A stretch of DNA of 64,000 bases from Halogranum rubrum (GCF_900114455.1 NZ_FOTC01000002.1:62001-126000), one strand, 5' to 3'. Counted from the first letter of the stretch, positions 6,955 through 16,611 are shown. Numbers and translations: made by a program. The notes: generated by a model not told the origin, from the letters alone.

Positions 6955-9342
6955 ATGCCTGAGAACCCATCCACCGACGACCCGGCAACCACTTCACGAC
7001 GCGGTTTTCTCAAAGCAGCAGCGACCCTCAGTCTCGCAGGAAGCGCAGTCTCCGCGACGAGCCAGCAGGTCGCCGCAGCGAGTCGAGACAGCTACACGAT
7101 TCTCGACGGCACCATCTACGAGACGTCGGTTCACGTCTACGACTCCGGAAACGACGGCCCGACGACGTTCATCACGGGTGGCATCCACGGCGACGAACGC
7201 AGCGGCTTCATGGCCGCCGAAGAGATAGCCACGTGGACGGTGGACCACGGCAAACTCGTCGTCATCCCCCGCGCGAACGTCCCGGCAATCGACGCACTCG
7301 ACCGTCACGGCCCCGAAGGCGACCTGAACCGACAGTTCCCGCCCCGAAGCGGCGAGTGCTACACCGATATCGCCCGTGCCATCTGGGAAGAGGTCGTGAG
7401 ACACGACCCCGACTTCGCGTTCGACCTCCACTCCGCACGCGGTATCTGGCGCTCCGGTGACGGCAGTGTCGGACAAGCGGTGTTCCCGACGTGGACCTCG
7501 CCTGCTCGTGACTACGGTGAGAACGCCATCGCCGACCTGAACGACGAGTTCGGTCTCACCGGCGACATGGCCTACCTGATGGGTAACACCCTCGACGCCG
7601 ACCGCAAGATGCTCATGCACCGCATCGCGGGCTATCTCGACGTCCCCGGGTTCCTCTGTGAGACGACCGAGAAGGCCGACTCGCTGGAAGAACAGATTCA
7701 GTGGCATCTCTTCACGGTCGACCACATCATGAACCAGTACGGTCAGTCGCCGAACGCGGACGGGTCCAAGAGTGACTCCTCGAACTCCAGCAGTTCCGAC
7801 GAACCGTCCGAGAGCGAACTCCACATCGAGGGCACCGGTCCGGTCGTCCGCTTCGAGTTCTCCGTCTCCGGTGGCGTCGAGAACGCGGGGACGCTCGAAG
7901 ATTCGGACACCGTCTACGACAGTCGCGTCACCGGCCAGGTGTCCTCGCAGGACGACCGCTACGCGTTCACGGGCGACCTCGAACACTTCACCGTCACCGA
8001 GGGCGACAAAGAGGACGTCAACGTCTACCTCGACGGCGAGCAGATTTCGGTCGACCAAGAGACCGACGAACGCGAGGTTCACATCGAAGGAACTGGCCCG
8101 GTCGTTCGTTTCGAATTCGCCGTCTCCGGCGACGTCGAGAACGCGGGCACGCTCGAAGACAGCGACACCGTCTACGACAGTCGCGTCACCGGCCAGGTCT
8201 CCTCACAGGACGACCGCTACGCGTTCACGGGTGAACTCGAACACTTCACCGTCACCGAGGGCGACAAAGAGGACGTCAACGTCTACCTCGACGGCGAACA
8301 GATCTCGGTCGACCAAGAGACCGACGAGCGTGAGATTCACATCGAGGGAACCGGCCCGGTCGTTCGCTTCGAGTTCTCCGTCTCCGGCGGCGTCGAGAAC
8401 GCGGGGACGCTCGAAGATTCGGACACCGTCTACGACAGTCGTGTCGAAGGCCAAGTCTCCTCACAGGACGACCGCTACGCGTTCACGGGCGACCTCGAAC
8501 ACTTCACCGTCACCGAGGGCGACAAAGAGGACGTCAACGTCTACCTCGACGGCGAGCAGATTTCGGTCCGGGAGGAGAACCCCGAGAAGATTCTGCACAT
8601 CGGCGGCACCGGTCCAGTGACCCGCTTCGAGTTCTCGGTGTCGGGTGACCTCCGGAACACGGGGACGCTCGAAGACAGCGACACCGTCTACGACAGTCGC
8701 GTCGAAGGACAGGTGTCCTCACAGGACGACGAGTTCGCCTACACGGGCGAGTTGGAGCACTTCACCGTCACGTACGGCAACAAGGAAGACGTCGTCGTCA
8801 CCGTCGACGGCGACCGGATTTCGGTCCAAGAGGAGACCCCCGAGAAGATTCTCCACATCGGCGGGACTGGCCCTGTTACGCGCTTCGAGTTCTCGGTGTC
8901 GGGCGACCTCCGGAACACGGGGACGCTCGAAGATTCGGACACTGTCTACGACAGTCGTGTCGAGGGGCAAGTCTCCTCGCAGGACGACGAGTTCGCCTAC
9001 ACGGGCGAGTTAGAGCACTTCACCGTCACGCACGGACGTGCGAGCGACGTCGACGTCACCGTCGACGGCGAACAGATTTCGGTCGAAGAAGAGACCCACC
9101 TCATCGAAATCCGAGGCACCGGCCCGGTCGTCCGCTTCGAGTTCGCCGTCTCCGGCGACCTACGGAACGCGGGGACGCTCGAAGACAGCGACACCCTGTA
9201 CGACCACAGCGTCGATGGCCAGGTCTCCTCGCAGGACGACGCCTTCGAGTACACCGGCGAACTCGAACACTTCGACGTCACCTACGGGAGCGCAGACGAC
9301 ATCGTCGTCGTCGTCGACGGGTCGGAGATGAACGTCGCGTAG
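6955..9342 (+). CDS. Tat-exported succinylglutamate desuccinylase/aspartoacylase-type hydrolase with six C-terminal repeats
   Basis: The 795-residue protein starts with a twin-arginine signal (TSRRGFLKAAATLSLAGSAV, Arg15-Arg16), so it is exported folded. Residues about 45-265 form an AstE/AspA zinc hydrolase related to M14 carboxypeptidases: GGIHGDERSG gives His78 and Glu81, FDLHSAR gives His159, and FLCETTEKAD gives the probable catalytic Glu236. A Ser/Asp-rich linker follows (about 266-287). Then come six tandem repeats of 84-86 residues, each containing GTGPV(V/T)RFEF(S/A)VSG, GTLEDSDT and GQVSSQDD; they look like beta-rich binding or spacer modules. There is no C-terminal membrane anchor. 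The substrate is unknown; an extracellular amidase or carboxypeptidase role is inference. The gene stands alone. Confidence 0.88.
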   Translation: MPENPSTDDPATTSRRGFLKAAATLSLAGSAVSATSQQVAAASRDSYTILDGTIYETSVHVYDSGNDGPTTFITGGIHGDERSGFMAAEEIATWTVDHGKLVVIPRANVPAIDALDRHGPEGDLNRQFPPRSGECYTDIARAIWEEVVRHDPDFAFDLHSARGIWRSGDGSVGQAVFPTWTSPARDYGENAIADLNDEFGLTGDMAYLMGNTLDADRKMLMHRIAGYLDVPGFLCETTEKADSLEEQIQWHLFTVDHIMNQYGQSPNADGSKSDSSNSSSSDEPSESELHIEGTGPVVRFEFSVSGGVENAGTLEDSDTVYDSRVTGQVSSQDDRYAFTGDLEHFTVTEGDKEDVNVYLDGEQISVDQETDEREVHIEGTGPVVRFEFAVSGDVENAGTLEDSDTVYDSRVTGQVSSQDDRYAFTGELEHFTVTEGDKEDVNVYLDGEQISVDQETDEREIHIEGTGPVVRFEFSVSGGVENAGTLEDSDTVYDSRVEGQVSSQDDRYAFTGDLEHFTVTEGDKEDVNVYLDGEQISVREENPEKILHIGGTGPVTRFEFSVSGDLRNTGTLEDSDTVYDSRVEGQVSSQDDEFAYTGELEHFTVTYGNKEDVVVTVDGDRISVQEETPEKILHIGGTGPVTRFEFSVSGDLRNTGTLEDSDTVYDSRVEGQVSSQDDEFAYTGELEHFTVTHGRASDVDVTVDGEQISVEEETHLIEIRGTGPVVRFEFAVSGDLRNAGTLEDSDTLYDHSVDGQVSSQDDAFEYTGELEHFDVTYGSADDIVVVVDGSEMNVA
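7816..9339 (+). repeat. Six in-frame tandem repeats of about 258 bp
   Basis: Units begin at 7816, 8074, 8332, 8590, 8848 and 9100. The first four steps are exactly 258 bases and the fifth is 252. The first three units are nearly identical at the DNA level, and units 4 and 5 form a second close pair. All lie inside the exported hydrolase gene and encode its C-terminal modules. The long, high-identity, head-to-tail units suggest recent duplication or gene conversion. Confidence 0.95.
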
Positions 9343-9562
9343 ACGCTCTCCGACTCACGGTTCCCGCTGACACCCGGCGATGACTCCCTGGCAAGGGGAC
9401 GAGCCACTTTGCGTCTCGACCCGACGCAGCAGTCGACGGGCGTTCCGACCCGGCGTTCTCAGGCACGCCGGGCCCGGACGTCCCGTCACCCGCAGTCTGA
9501 CACTCGTATACGCCGCCGACCGAAGTACGCGTTCGCACGCGTTGCCAACGGTTGCGAACTCA

Positions 9563-11509
9563 CTACTCTCCCTCGGCACATGCCGGCCGTCCCCGCTTTT
9601 CGGCGCACTCTTTGCGTAGCTCTTCACGGAAGGCAGCGACAGCCACGTCCGAGCGTTCGCGTTCGTCCCAGTCACGGACCGACACCGTCTCCGACGTCGC
9701 CTCTCTGTCGCCGACGACCAGCATGTACGGGATTCGGTCGTCGTGGGCCTGCCGAATCTTTCGACCGACCGTCCACTCACGCGTCTCGACGTCGACCCGG
9801 AACTCGCCGAGTTCGTCGGCGACACGCCGAGCGTAGTCCAAGTGGTCGTCGGAGACGGGGAGGATGCGAACCTGTTCCGGTGCGAGCCACGGGGGGAACT
9901 TCCCGGCGCAGTGCTCGATGAGCACGCCCATGAACCGGTCGAGACTCCCGAGAAGCGCGCGGTGGACCATCACTGGTCGGTGCGCTTCGTTGTCTTCGCC
10001 GACGTACGTCAAATCCAGGCGTTCGGGGATGTTGAAATCGACCTGCACCGTCCCAATCGTCCACTCTCGGCCGAGTGCGTCGCGAGCGTCGAGTCCAATC
10101 TTCGGCCCGTAGAACGCCGCTTCGCCGTCGGCGACGTCGTACGGCAGTCCCTCGGCGTCGAGTGCGTCTCGCAGCGACGTCGTCGCGAGTTCCCACACCT
10201 CGTCACTTCCGACGGCGTCGTCACCCTTCGTCTCCAGTTTGTAGAGCACGTCCAGTCCGAACTGGTCGTACAACGCCTCGATACTCCGGAGGACGCGCCG
10301 GACTTCGTCTTCGAGTTGGTCCCGACGGACGAAGGCGTGCCCGTCGTCTTGCGTCAGGCCACGCAGTCGAAAGAGGCCGGAGAGTTCACCCGACTGCTCG
10401 TTGCGATAGATCTCGCCGAACTCCGCGAACCGAATCGGTAGGTCACGGTAGGAGTGTTGCGTCCGGCCGTAGAGATACGCGTGGTTCGCGCAGTTCATCG
10501 GCTTCAACCCGTACTCCTCGCCGTCTTGCTCCCACACGAACATCTCGCCTGCCTCGCGGAACGCGTCGTAGTGTCCGGAGGGTTTCCACAATTCGGCTCT
10601 GTTCAGCGTCGGCGTCCACACCTCCTCGTAGCCGAGACGGGCGTTCTGTTCGCGAATCGTCTCCTCCAGCACGCGGCGAACCGCCATCCCGCGCGGATGG
10701 AAGTGCGCACATCCTGGTGAGTGCTCGGGGATGGAAAACAGGTCTAACTCTCGGCCGAGTCGGCGGTGGTCGCGGCGTTCGGCCTCCGCCTGTCGCTCGA
10801 GAAACGTCCGTAACTCCGCTTCACTCTCGAACGCCGTCCCGGACACTCTCGTCAGCGTCTCGTTCGTCTCGTCGCCGCGCCAGTAGGCCGCGGAGATGTT
10901 GCGGAGTTCGAACGCGCCGATGTCGCCCGTCGAGGAGACGTGTGGACCTTTACAGAGGTCTCCGAACTCGCCTTGCTCGTAGAACGAGACGGGACTTTCT
11001 CCAGCGGCTTCCTGTTCCAGAATCTCGCGCTTGAACGGGTTGTCTGCGTACCTCGCCAGCGCCTCCTCGCGGTCGACGAGAACGCGTTCGATGGGGAGGT
11101 CTTCGGCGACGATGTCGGCCATCTCGGCTTCGATGTCCGCCAAATCGTCCGTATCGAGGTCGTCGTTCGCGACGTCGTAGTAGAAGCCGTCGTCCGTGGG
11201 TGGACCGATTGCGAGTCGGGCCTCCGGGTGGAGGCGCTGCAGTGCCTGCGCGAACACGTGCGCCGTCGAGTGGCGGAGAACGCGGAGGTACGCGTCGCTG
11301 TCGCGCGTGACTATCTCGACTCGCGCATCGGCGTCGAGCGGCGTCGCTTTGTCGACGAGTTCGCCGTCGACCAGACCGGCCACCGTGTCGTCGCCGAGTC
11401 CGGGGCCGATGGCGTAGGCGACGTCGAGGACCGTCGTTCCGGAGGCGAACTGTCGTTGGGAGTTGTCAGGAAGCGTTACCACTAGCTGTGAACTGTCGTC
11501 GTCGGACAT
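9563..11509 (-). CDS. thrS: Threonyl-tRNA synthetase, bacterial-type with editing domain
   Basis: This 648-residue cytoplasmic class II synthetase charges tRNA-Thr. The order is an N-terminal TGS domain (about 9-70), a second additional editing domain with HSTAH (His80, His84) and DLCKGPH (Cys186, His190), a catalytic core with KPMNCANH, the motif 2 region IYRNEQSGELSG and motif 3 near VMVHRALLGSLDRF, and a C-terminal anticodon-binding domain. The editing domain of this form hydrolyses Ser-tRNA-Thr and is the bacterial type rather than the one found in many archaea. The frame opens 30 codons further upstream, but the MSDDDSSQLVVTLP start at 11509 begins the TGS domain and is preferred. Confidence 0.95.
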   Translation of the reverse strand: MSDDDSSQLVVTLPDNSQRQFASGTTVLDVAYAIGPGLGDDTVAGLVDGELVDKATPLDADARVEIVTRDSDAYLRVLRHSTAHVFAQALQRLHPEARLAIGPPTDDGFYYDVANDDLDTDDLADIEAEMADIVAEDLPIERVLVDREEALARYADNPFKREILEQEAAGESPVSFYEQGEFGDLCKGPHVSSTGDIGAFELRNISAAYWRGDETNETLTRVSGTAFESEAELRTFLERQAEAERRDHRRLGRELDLFSIPEHSPGCAHFHPRGMAVRRVLEETIREQNARLGYEEVWTPTLNRAELWKPSGHYDAFREAGEMFVWEQDGEEYGLKPMNCANHAYLYGRTQHSYRDLPIRFAEFGEIYRNEQSGELSGLFRLRGLTQDDGHAFVRRDQLEDEVRRVLRSIEALYDQFGLDVLYKLETKGDDAVGSDEVWELATTSLRDALDAEGLPYDVADGEAAFYGPKIGLDARDALGREWTIGTVQVDFNIPERLDLTYVGEDNEAHRPVMVHRALLGSLDRFMGVLIEHCAGKFPPWLAPEQVRILPVSDDHLDYARRVADELGEFRVDVETREWTVGRKIRQAHDDRIPYMLVVGDREATSETVSVRDWDERERSDVAVAAFREELRKECAEKRGRPACAEGE

Positions 11510-11704
11510 GGTGTTGTCACTCTGCGGGTGAACCGCACAGAATACGTCGAGACCTGGTGGTAGTGAGTTAGCGGGCGGGCACCCGTGTAAAGCACTCACC
11601 GACCAGCAGACTCATACCGACCTGTAGCGACGACGGCGATATATCCGTGTCGGTGGTGTGATAGTCGGTATCGTGGGCGTCGTGGAAGTCGTCGGTGTCG
11701 TCGC

Positions 11705-12775
11705 TCACTCCTCGGTCTCCGCGTCCTCGTCGACGTAGAGTTCGACCGCCTCGGCCTCGAAATCCTCGACGAACGCACCGCTGCCGCCGACCATGTACGT
11801 CCCGTCGTCCGTCTCGACGACGAGCGCGTTCTGGACGGGAAAGTCGTTGTTGATGGGCGAGAGCAGTCCCTGTCGAACTTCGACGATACGACCGTCTATC
11901 TCGGTCGTCTCACTGTCGCTGTGGACGGGTCGTCCACGGATGCGTGCGGAGACGGGAAATCCGGCGCGGAGATGGAGCGTCGCCTGTAGAACGGCGCTGC
12001 GAAAGTCCGTGTACGTTCCCGGGAGGTCACCCGGTTCTGTGACGTACACCTCGGTCGCACTCGGCCAGTAGTTACCGAAGAACGACCCGACCATGACGGG
12101 CGAGAGCTGTTCCTGCGTGAACGCGATGGCCTGCTTGCCGCTGTTCGAGCGCGAAATCATCTCGGTCGGGGCGATGAGACTGGAGATGCGGTCGGCCGTC
12201 ACCATCGTCGGCATGAGTTCGCGCCACGCGCGGGCGACACTGGCGACACCGTCGAGTTCGAGGTCGACCAACGGGTCGACGCCGGTGACGACGAGGAGGA
12301 CGAAGACGTCGCGGTCGACCGCCTCGCGGAGTTCGTCGGCGACTTCGGGGAGGTGTTCGTACGGAATCGAGAGGCTGAGTTCGTTCTCTGCACCGCCGAT
12401 GAGCGACTTGATGCGCTTGATGACGGTGACGCGGGATTTCACCACCTCGAACTCGTCGGACTGGGGTGCTGCCTGCGAGTACCGTGCTTCCAGTTCCGGG
12501 CGCATCTGGTCGAGGTTGCCCGAGAGCGTCTCGATGACTGCCTCCGGTGGGTTCGCGCGGATGGTCGTCGGGACGACGTGGTCGTTGACCGAGACGAACC
12601 CCCGCTCTTCGAGTTTCTCGCTGATGCTGTAGACGTAGCGCTTGGAGACACCGGCCGCCTCGGCGATGGTACTCGCCTTGGCCTCGCCGTGTTCGAGAAG
12701 GGTGAGATACGTGTCGACCTCCTTGTCCGAGAGGCCGAACTGCCGAAGCAGGTCCGAGAGCGTAGGGTCGTCCAT
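11705..12775 (-). CDS. trmB: TrmB-family sugar-responsive transcriptional regulator
   Basis: This 356-residue protein has an N-terminal TrmB winged helix (LSDLLRQFGLSDKEVDTYLT, then AEAAGVSKRYVYSISEKLEE) and a large C-terminal sugar-binding TrmB domain (SLSIPYEHLPEVADELREAV, INNDFPVQNALVVETDDGTY). In Halobacterium, TrmB represses or activates gluconeogenic, glycolytic and cofactor genes according to glucose level. Here it is divergent from the glucoamylase gene and next to the sugar ABC importer, so it probably regulates this locus. ATG at 12775 is chosen over a possible one at 12793 because a TATA-like box sits 28 bases before it. I saw no clear copy of the published TACT-N7/8-GAGTA site in the intergenic DNA. 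Confidence 0.92.
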   Translation of the reverse strand: MDDPTLSDLLRQFGLSDKEVDTYLTLLEHGEAKASTIAEAAGVSKRYVYSISEKLEERGFVSVNDHVVPTTIRANPPEAVIETLSGNLDQMRPELEARYSQAAPQSDEFEVVKSRVTVIKRIKSLIGGAENELSLSIPYEHLPEVADELREAVDRDVFVLLVVTGVDPLVDLELDGVASVARAWRELMPTMVTADRISSLIAPTEMISRSNSGKQAIAFTQEQLSPVMVGSFFGNYWPSATEVYVTEPGDLPGTYTDFRSAVLQATLHLRAGFPVSARIRGRPVHSDSETTEIDGRIVEVRQGLLSPINNDFPVQNALVVETDDGTYMVGGSGAFVEDFEAEAVELYVDEDAETEE

Positions 12776-12798
12776 CTTGCTACAGATGTGCACGACCC

Positions 12799-12806
12799 CT
12801 ACTTAC
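12799..12806 (-). promoter_or_regulatory. TATA-like box of trmB
   Basis: On the minus strand the sequence TGTAAGTA is centred about 28 bases upstream of the ATG at 12775. This fits a leaderless transcript and decides between the two candidate starts. Confidence 0.4.
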
Positions 12807-12908
12807 ATCCCCCGGATGCGTCCACGTCGGTCGGTTCTGTCGGCCCGACCGACATTCGACGACGTCTTCACTTACTGCTGAAACCATGAACGAAAATTAC
12901 ACCAAAAG

Positions 12909-12916
12909 TTCTTAAC
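12909..12916 (+). promoter_or_regulatory. TATA-like box of the glucoamylase gene
   Basis: TTCTTAAC lies in an AT-rich stretch centred about 27 bases before the ATG at 12940. It fits a leaderless promoter facing away from trmB. Confidence 0.45.
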
Positions 12917-12939
12917 GTGTTCTCTCGTCGCATTCGCCA

Positions 12940-15102
12940 ATGCAACTCCGCGACGCGCTCGACGACTACAAGCATCACAGAGACCACAGGACACGGTTCC
13001 CGGGCGAACGGCGGTCGACCGAGGGGCTGTTCTCGGGGCGAGACGGCCGACTCGTCCACGTCACGCCCGACGGTTGTGTTCGAGACTTCGGCTACCCGCT
13101 CACCGGTCAGACCGGTGTCGAGCGCTCTCGTCTCGGCGTCCGCCGCGACAACGAGGTCACGTGGTTCGACGACTGCGAGGTTCGCTCACAGGCCTACCAC
13201 GACGACACCGCACTCGTCGTGACCGAACACGTCCTCGACGACGGCGTCGCCACGCAGTACGACCTGACGCTCGGTGATGCGCATCTCACGCACGTGACGC
13301 TCGACGTCGAGGGCAGCGAGAGCAGCGAGAGCAGCGAAGACGGCGAGACGGACCTCGTCGCCTTCGTTGGGTTCGCCCCCGACGGCCAGGATACGCGTAT
13401 CGGCCAACTCCACCACGACGACGCTCTCGAAGTGTATCACGCCGACGAACACGACTTCGTCGGCAGTTCGACCGGTATCGCGGAGTTCCACGGACAGGTG
13501 CCGCCCAAGTTCGCGGAAGTGCTCGCTGCCGACCCCGTCGACCTGCCGCGGCCCGTCTCGGACGACCGATACGAGGAGGCGCGCCTCTCCGGGAATCTCG
13601 TCTGCTTCCTGCCGTTCGAGGACGATGCGACGACGCTCACGACACTCCTCACCGACCGCACGGAGACGCTTCGGCAGAACGCACTCGGTCGACTGGACGA
13701 ACTCGCCGTCGCCTACACGGACGTCGAGTCGCTCGAACGCGCCGCCCAGTCGCAGGTCGACGTTCCCGTTCCGGCCGACACGCCGCACGCCGACGCGATG
13801 GCGACCGACCTTCGGGTGCTCTCGTTGCTCTCGGCGGAGACCGGTCTCCGTATCGCCGGCCCCGACTTCGACCCCTACTACGCCTACTCCGGTGGCTATG
13901 GCTACACGTGGTTCCGCGACGACGCCGAAATCTCGCTGTTCTGTCTCGAAGCGGCCGAGCGGTTCGGTCTCGACCTCGACGCGTGGCACGCCCGGAGCGC
14001 CCGGGCCTACTGTGAGACACAGCGCGAAGACGGGTCGTGGCCTCACCGCGTCTGGCCGCGAAACGGCAGTCTCGCTCCCGGGTGGGCGAACGGTCGTCTC
14101 GAAGCGGGTGACGACGTCGACTACCAGGCCGACCAGACCGGGAGCGTCATCGCCTTCCTCGCCAGCGTCCGTGAGCGACTCGACGACGATACTCCCCTCG
14201 CCGCACAGGTAGACGAGACGCTCGCCGACGCACTCGACGGACTCGACGAGACGCTCGCCGACGACGCCCGCCCCGTCGCCTGCCAGAACGCGTGGGAGGA
14301 CATGACCGGTCGGTTCGCCCACACGACGGCGACGTTCCTCGAAGCCTACGCGACGCTCGGGGCCAGCGAGTTGCCAAACGACGACCACGCCGCCGAACAG
14401 GCGACCCGTGTCTACGACGCTGTCGACGACCTGTGGGTGCCAGAGAAGGGCATCTACGCGCTCCGAGAGTTCAGTGAGGATGCGAATCCGAGTTCCGAAG
14501 CGTCCGCGTCGACCGACGAGGGCGAACAGACGCCCGCAGAACTCGTCGAAGCGAAGGAACCGACCGACTACGAGGCGGGCGAACTCGACGACCGCTGTGA
14601 CTCCGCGACGCTCGGTCTCGTCGCGGCCCACCGCGCCTACGACCGCGTCGAGTCGGTCGACGACGAACGACTGGACCGACTCGTCTCGCACGTTCGAGAG
14701 GTCGTCGAGACGCTCCGCCGGACGCCGAACGAGGGCGTCGACGGTCTGTACCGCTACGAGGGCGACAGTTGGCGCGTCCGCGAGCAACCCGCCGAGAAGA
14801 TTTGGTCGGTGTCGACGGCGTGGGGTGCGCACGCGGCGGCCAGTCTCTCGGCCTTGCTGGACGACCACGACGACCCGCGGGCGGCCGAGTTCGCCGCACT
14901 GGCCCGTGACCTCCTCTCGCTGTGTCTGCCCGGCGGTGCGCTCTGCATGGAGAGTGGCTATCTCCCCGAACAGGTGTTCGACGACGGGACGCCCGACAGC
15001 GCGACGCCGCTCGGATGGCCCCACGCGCTCCGACTGGCGACGGTCGCGCTGATGGACGAGTACGAGATGCTCGACGAACAGGTCGTCGTCGCCGACGACT
15101 GA
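12940..15102 (+). CDS. Glucan 1,4-alpha-glucosidase (GH15 glucoamylase-like)
   Basis: This 720-residue glycosidase releases glucose from the non-reducing ends of alpha-glucans. It has an N-terminal beta-sandwich (1 to about 270, with FSGRDGRLVHVTPDG) and a C-terminal (alpha/alpha)6 barrel (about 290-705). Expected catalytic residues are visible: Glu453 in NAWEDMTGRF as general acid and Glu677 in YLPEQVFDDGTP as general base, followed by the conserved PLGWPHALRL. GYTWFRDDAE matches the substrate-binding loop. No signal peptide is present, so it acts on imported oligosaccharides or stored glucan. A low-complexity ESSESSED tract near residue 126 is a small in-frame repeat. It is divergent from trmB and converges with the ABC ATPase gene. 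Confidence 0.93.
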   Translation: MQLRDALDDYKHHRDHRTRFPGERRSTEGLFSGRDGRLVHVTPDGCVRDFGYPLTGQTGVERSRLGVRRDNEVTWFDDCEVRSQAYHDDTALVVTEHVLDDGVATQYDLTLGDAHLTHVTLDVEGSESSESSEDGETDLVAFVGFAPDGQDTRIGQLHHDDALEVYHADEHDFVGSSTGIAEFHGQVPPKFAEVLAADPVDLPRPVSDDRYEEARLSGNLVCFLPFEDDATTLTTLLTDRTETLRQNALGRLDELAVAYTDVESLERAAQSQVDVPVPADTPHADAMATDLRVLSLLSAETGLRIAGPDFDPYYAYSGGYGYTWFRDDAEISLFCLEAAERFGLDLDAWHARSARAYCETQREDGSWPHRVWPRNGSLAPGWANGRLEAGDDVDYQADQTGSVIAFLASVRERLDDDTPLAAQVDETLADALDGLDETLADDARPVACQNAWEDMTGRFAHTTATFLEAYATLGASELPNDDHAAEQATRVYDAVDDLWVPEKGIYALREFSEDANPSSEASASTDEGEQTPAELVEAKEPTDYEAGELDDRCDSATLGLVAAHRAYDRVESVDDERLDRLVSHVREVVETLRRTPNEGVDGLYRYEGDSWRVREQPAEKIWSVSTAWGAHAAASLSALLDDHDDPRAAEFAALARDLLSLCLPGGALCMESGYLPEQVFDDGTPDSATPLGWPHALRLATVALMDEYEMLDEQVVVADD

Positions 15103-15217
15103 ATCGGGTCGGAGTCTTCTCACTGGCGTTCGCTGGGTTCCACCACCGGTAGTCGTTCGACTGTAGACTGCGAGAAGAGAGGTGAGAAGAAGACAAGAGA
15201 ACCGAGGCGAGGGCGAG

Positions 15218-16351
15218 TTACGGTGTCGGCGACGCGGTGCGCTCCCGCGTCCGCTTGAGCACCGACTCGCCGGTGTCGCCGTCGAAGAGGTGGAGGTCCG
15301 ACTGGTCGAAGGTGACGTGGATGACGTCGCCGGTATCGGGTTCGATGTCGGAGTCGACGCGGGCGATGAAGTCCGGGCCGATGTCGAGATGGAGGTAGTT
15401 GTCGCTGCCGATGGGTTCGACGACGCCGACGGTGGTTCGGACGGTGTTTCTCCCGCTCTCGACGACACCGACGTCTTCGGGTCGGATTCCGAGGTTGAAC
15501 TCGGTACCGTCGGCGTCGCGGACGCGGGCGGCGATGTCGCCCGAGAGGACGTAGTCGACGGTGCCGTCGTCGGTCACGAGGTGGACGTCGTCGCCGCGAC
15601 GGTCGACGGAGACGTCGAGGAAGTTCATGCTCGGACTGCCGACGAACCCGCCGACGAAGGCGTTCGTCGGGTCGTTGTAGACCTCCTTGGGTGCGCCGAC
15701 CTGCTGGAGTTCTCCACCGTTGAGGATGGCGATTCGGTCGCCCATCGTCATCGCCTCCTCTTGGTCGTGAGTGACGTAGATGGCCGTGATACCGAGTTCG
15801 TTCTGGAGGCGCTGAATCTCCGTCCGCATCGTCGTCCGGAGTTTCGCGTCCAGATTCGAGAGCGGTTCGTCGAACAGGAACACGTCTGGTTCGCGGACGA
15901 TGGCGCGCCCGAGTGCGACGCGCTGTTTCTGCCCGCCGGAGAGTTCGTCCGGTCGGTCGTCGAGGAGGTTCTCGATGCCCATCATCTCGGCCGTCTCGCG
16001 GACGCGTTCGCGACGCTCCTCCTTCGAGAGGTCCGTGCTCATCCGCAGGCCGAACGCCATGTTCTGTTCGACCGTCTTGTGCGGGTAGAGCGCGTAGTTC
16101 TGGAACACCATCGCCACGTCGCGCTTGCGGGCGTGGACGTCGGTGACGTCCTCGTCGCCGAAGTGGATGGACCCCGACGTCGGCGATTCGAGTCCCGCAA
16201 TCATTCGTAATGTGGTCGACTTCCCGCACCCCGACGGTCCGACGACCGTCACGAACTCGCCGTCAGCGACGTCGAGCGAGATGTCGTCGACGGCGACGAT
16301 GCGACCGTTGTCGAACTCCTTTCTGAGATTATCGAGCGTTACAGTTGCCAT
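15218..16351 (-). CDS. Sugar ABC transporter ATP-binding protein (MalK/UgpC type)
   Basis: This is the cytoplasmic ATPase of the sugar importer encoded divergently just upstream. It has Walker A GPSGCGKST, signature LSGGQKQR, Walker B VFLFDEPLSNLDA and the switch histidine in YVTHDQEEA, followed by a C-terminal TOBE/MalK regulatory region (FNLGIRPEDVGVV; ends with ESVLKRTRERT). About 377 residues is normal for the MalK group. Start at 16351 (MATVTLDNL) is preferred over 16360 because a TATA-like box lies 24-32 bases upstream. It is separated from the binding protein and permease genes by a shared 260-base divergent control region. Confidence 0.94.
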   Translation of the reverse strand: MATVTLDNLRKEFDNGRIVAVDDISLDVADGEFVTVVGPSGCGKSTTLRMIAGLESPTSGSIHFGDEDVTDVHARKRDVAMVFQNYALYPHKTVEQNMAFGLRMSTDLSKEERRERVRETAEMMGIENLLDDRPDELSGGQKQRVALGRAIVREPDVFLFDEPLSNLDAKLRTTMRTEIQRLQNELGITAIYVTHDQEEAMTMGDRIAILNGGELQQVGAPKEVYNDPTNAFVGGFVGSPSMNFLDVSVDRRGDDVHLVTDDGTVDYVLSGDIAARVRDADGTEFNLGIRPEDVGVVESGRNTVRTTVGVVEPIGSDNYLHLDIGPDFIARVDSDIEPDTGDVIHVTFDQSDLHLFDGDTGESVLKRTRERTASPTP

Positions 16352-16374
16352 TATGGCCATGCGTAGTGGTCACA

Positions 16375-16383
16375 GTGTATAGT
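16375..16383 (-). promoter_or_regulatory. TATA-like box of the ABC ATPase gene
   Basis: On the minus strand AACTATACA is centred about 28 bases before the ATG at 16351. It marks one side of the divergent control region between the ATPase and the solute-binding protein. Confidence 0.4.
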
Positions 16384-16611
16384 TCTTGCCCTCTGAGCAG
16401 AATCTGTGATGCATAATTTCGTAGTATTTTAACGCGTCTCACCTCGACGGCGCACGAACGGTCCGAGAGCGGCGGGCGTGCGCGTCGTTCCCCGTCTGTG
16501 TAAGAACGGACAGTCACCCGCGTCGCTCGCGCGCGCCGTATCCAGGATGAACAATAGTGTCGTATCCGAATGATTTAAGGTGTGAACGACTTATTCATCC
16601 AATATTCATCC

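Noticed and set aside
7816-9339. Possible CRISPR or satellite array
   Set aside because: Units are 258 bases, in frame and encode protein modules with no spacers.
12776-12939. TrmB operator TACT-N7/8-GAGTA
   Set aside because: TACT occurs but no GAGTA at the right spacing was found here or in the 16352-16611 divergent region.
13186-15468. Minus-strand open frame of 760 codons
   Set aside because: Antisense to the GH15 gene and the end of the ABC ATPase gene; no protein features.
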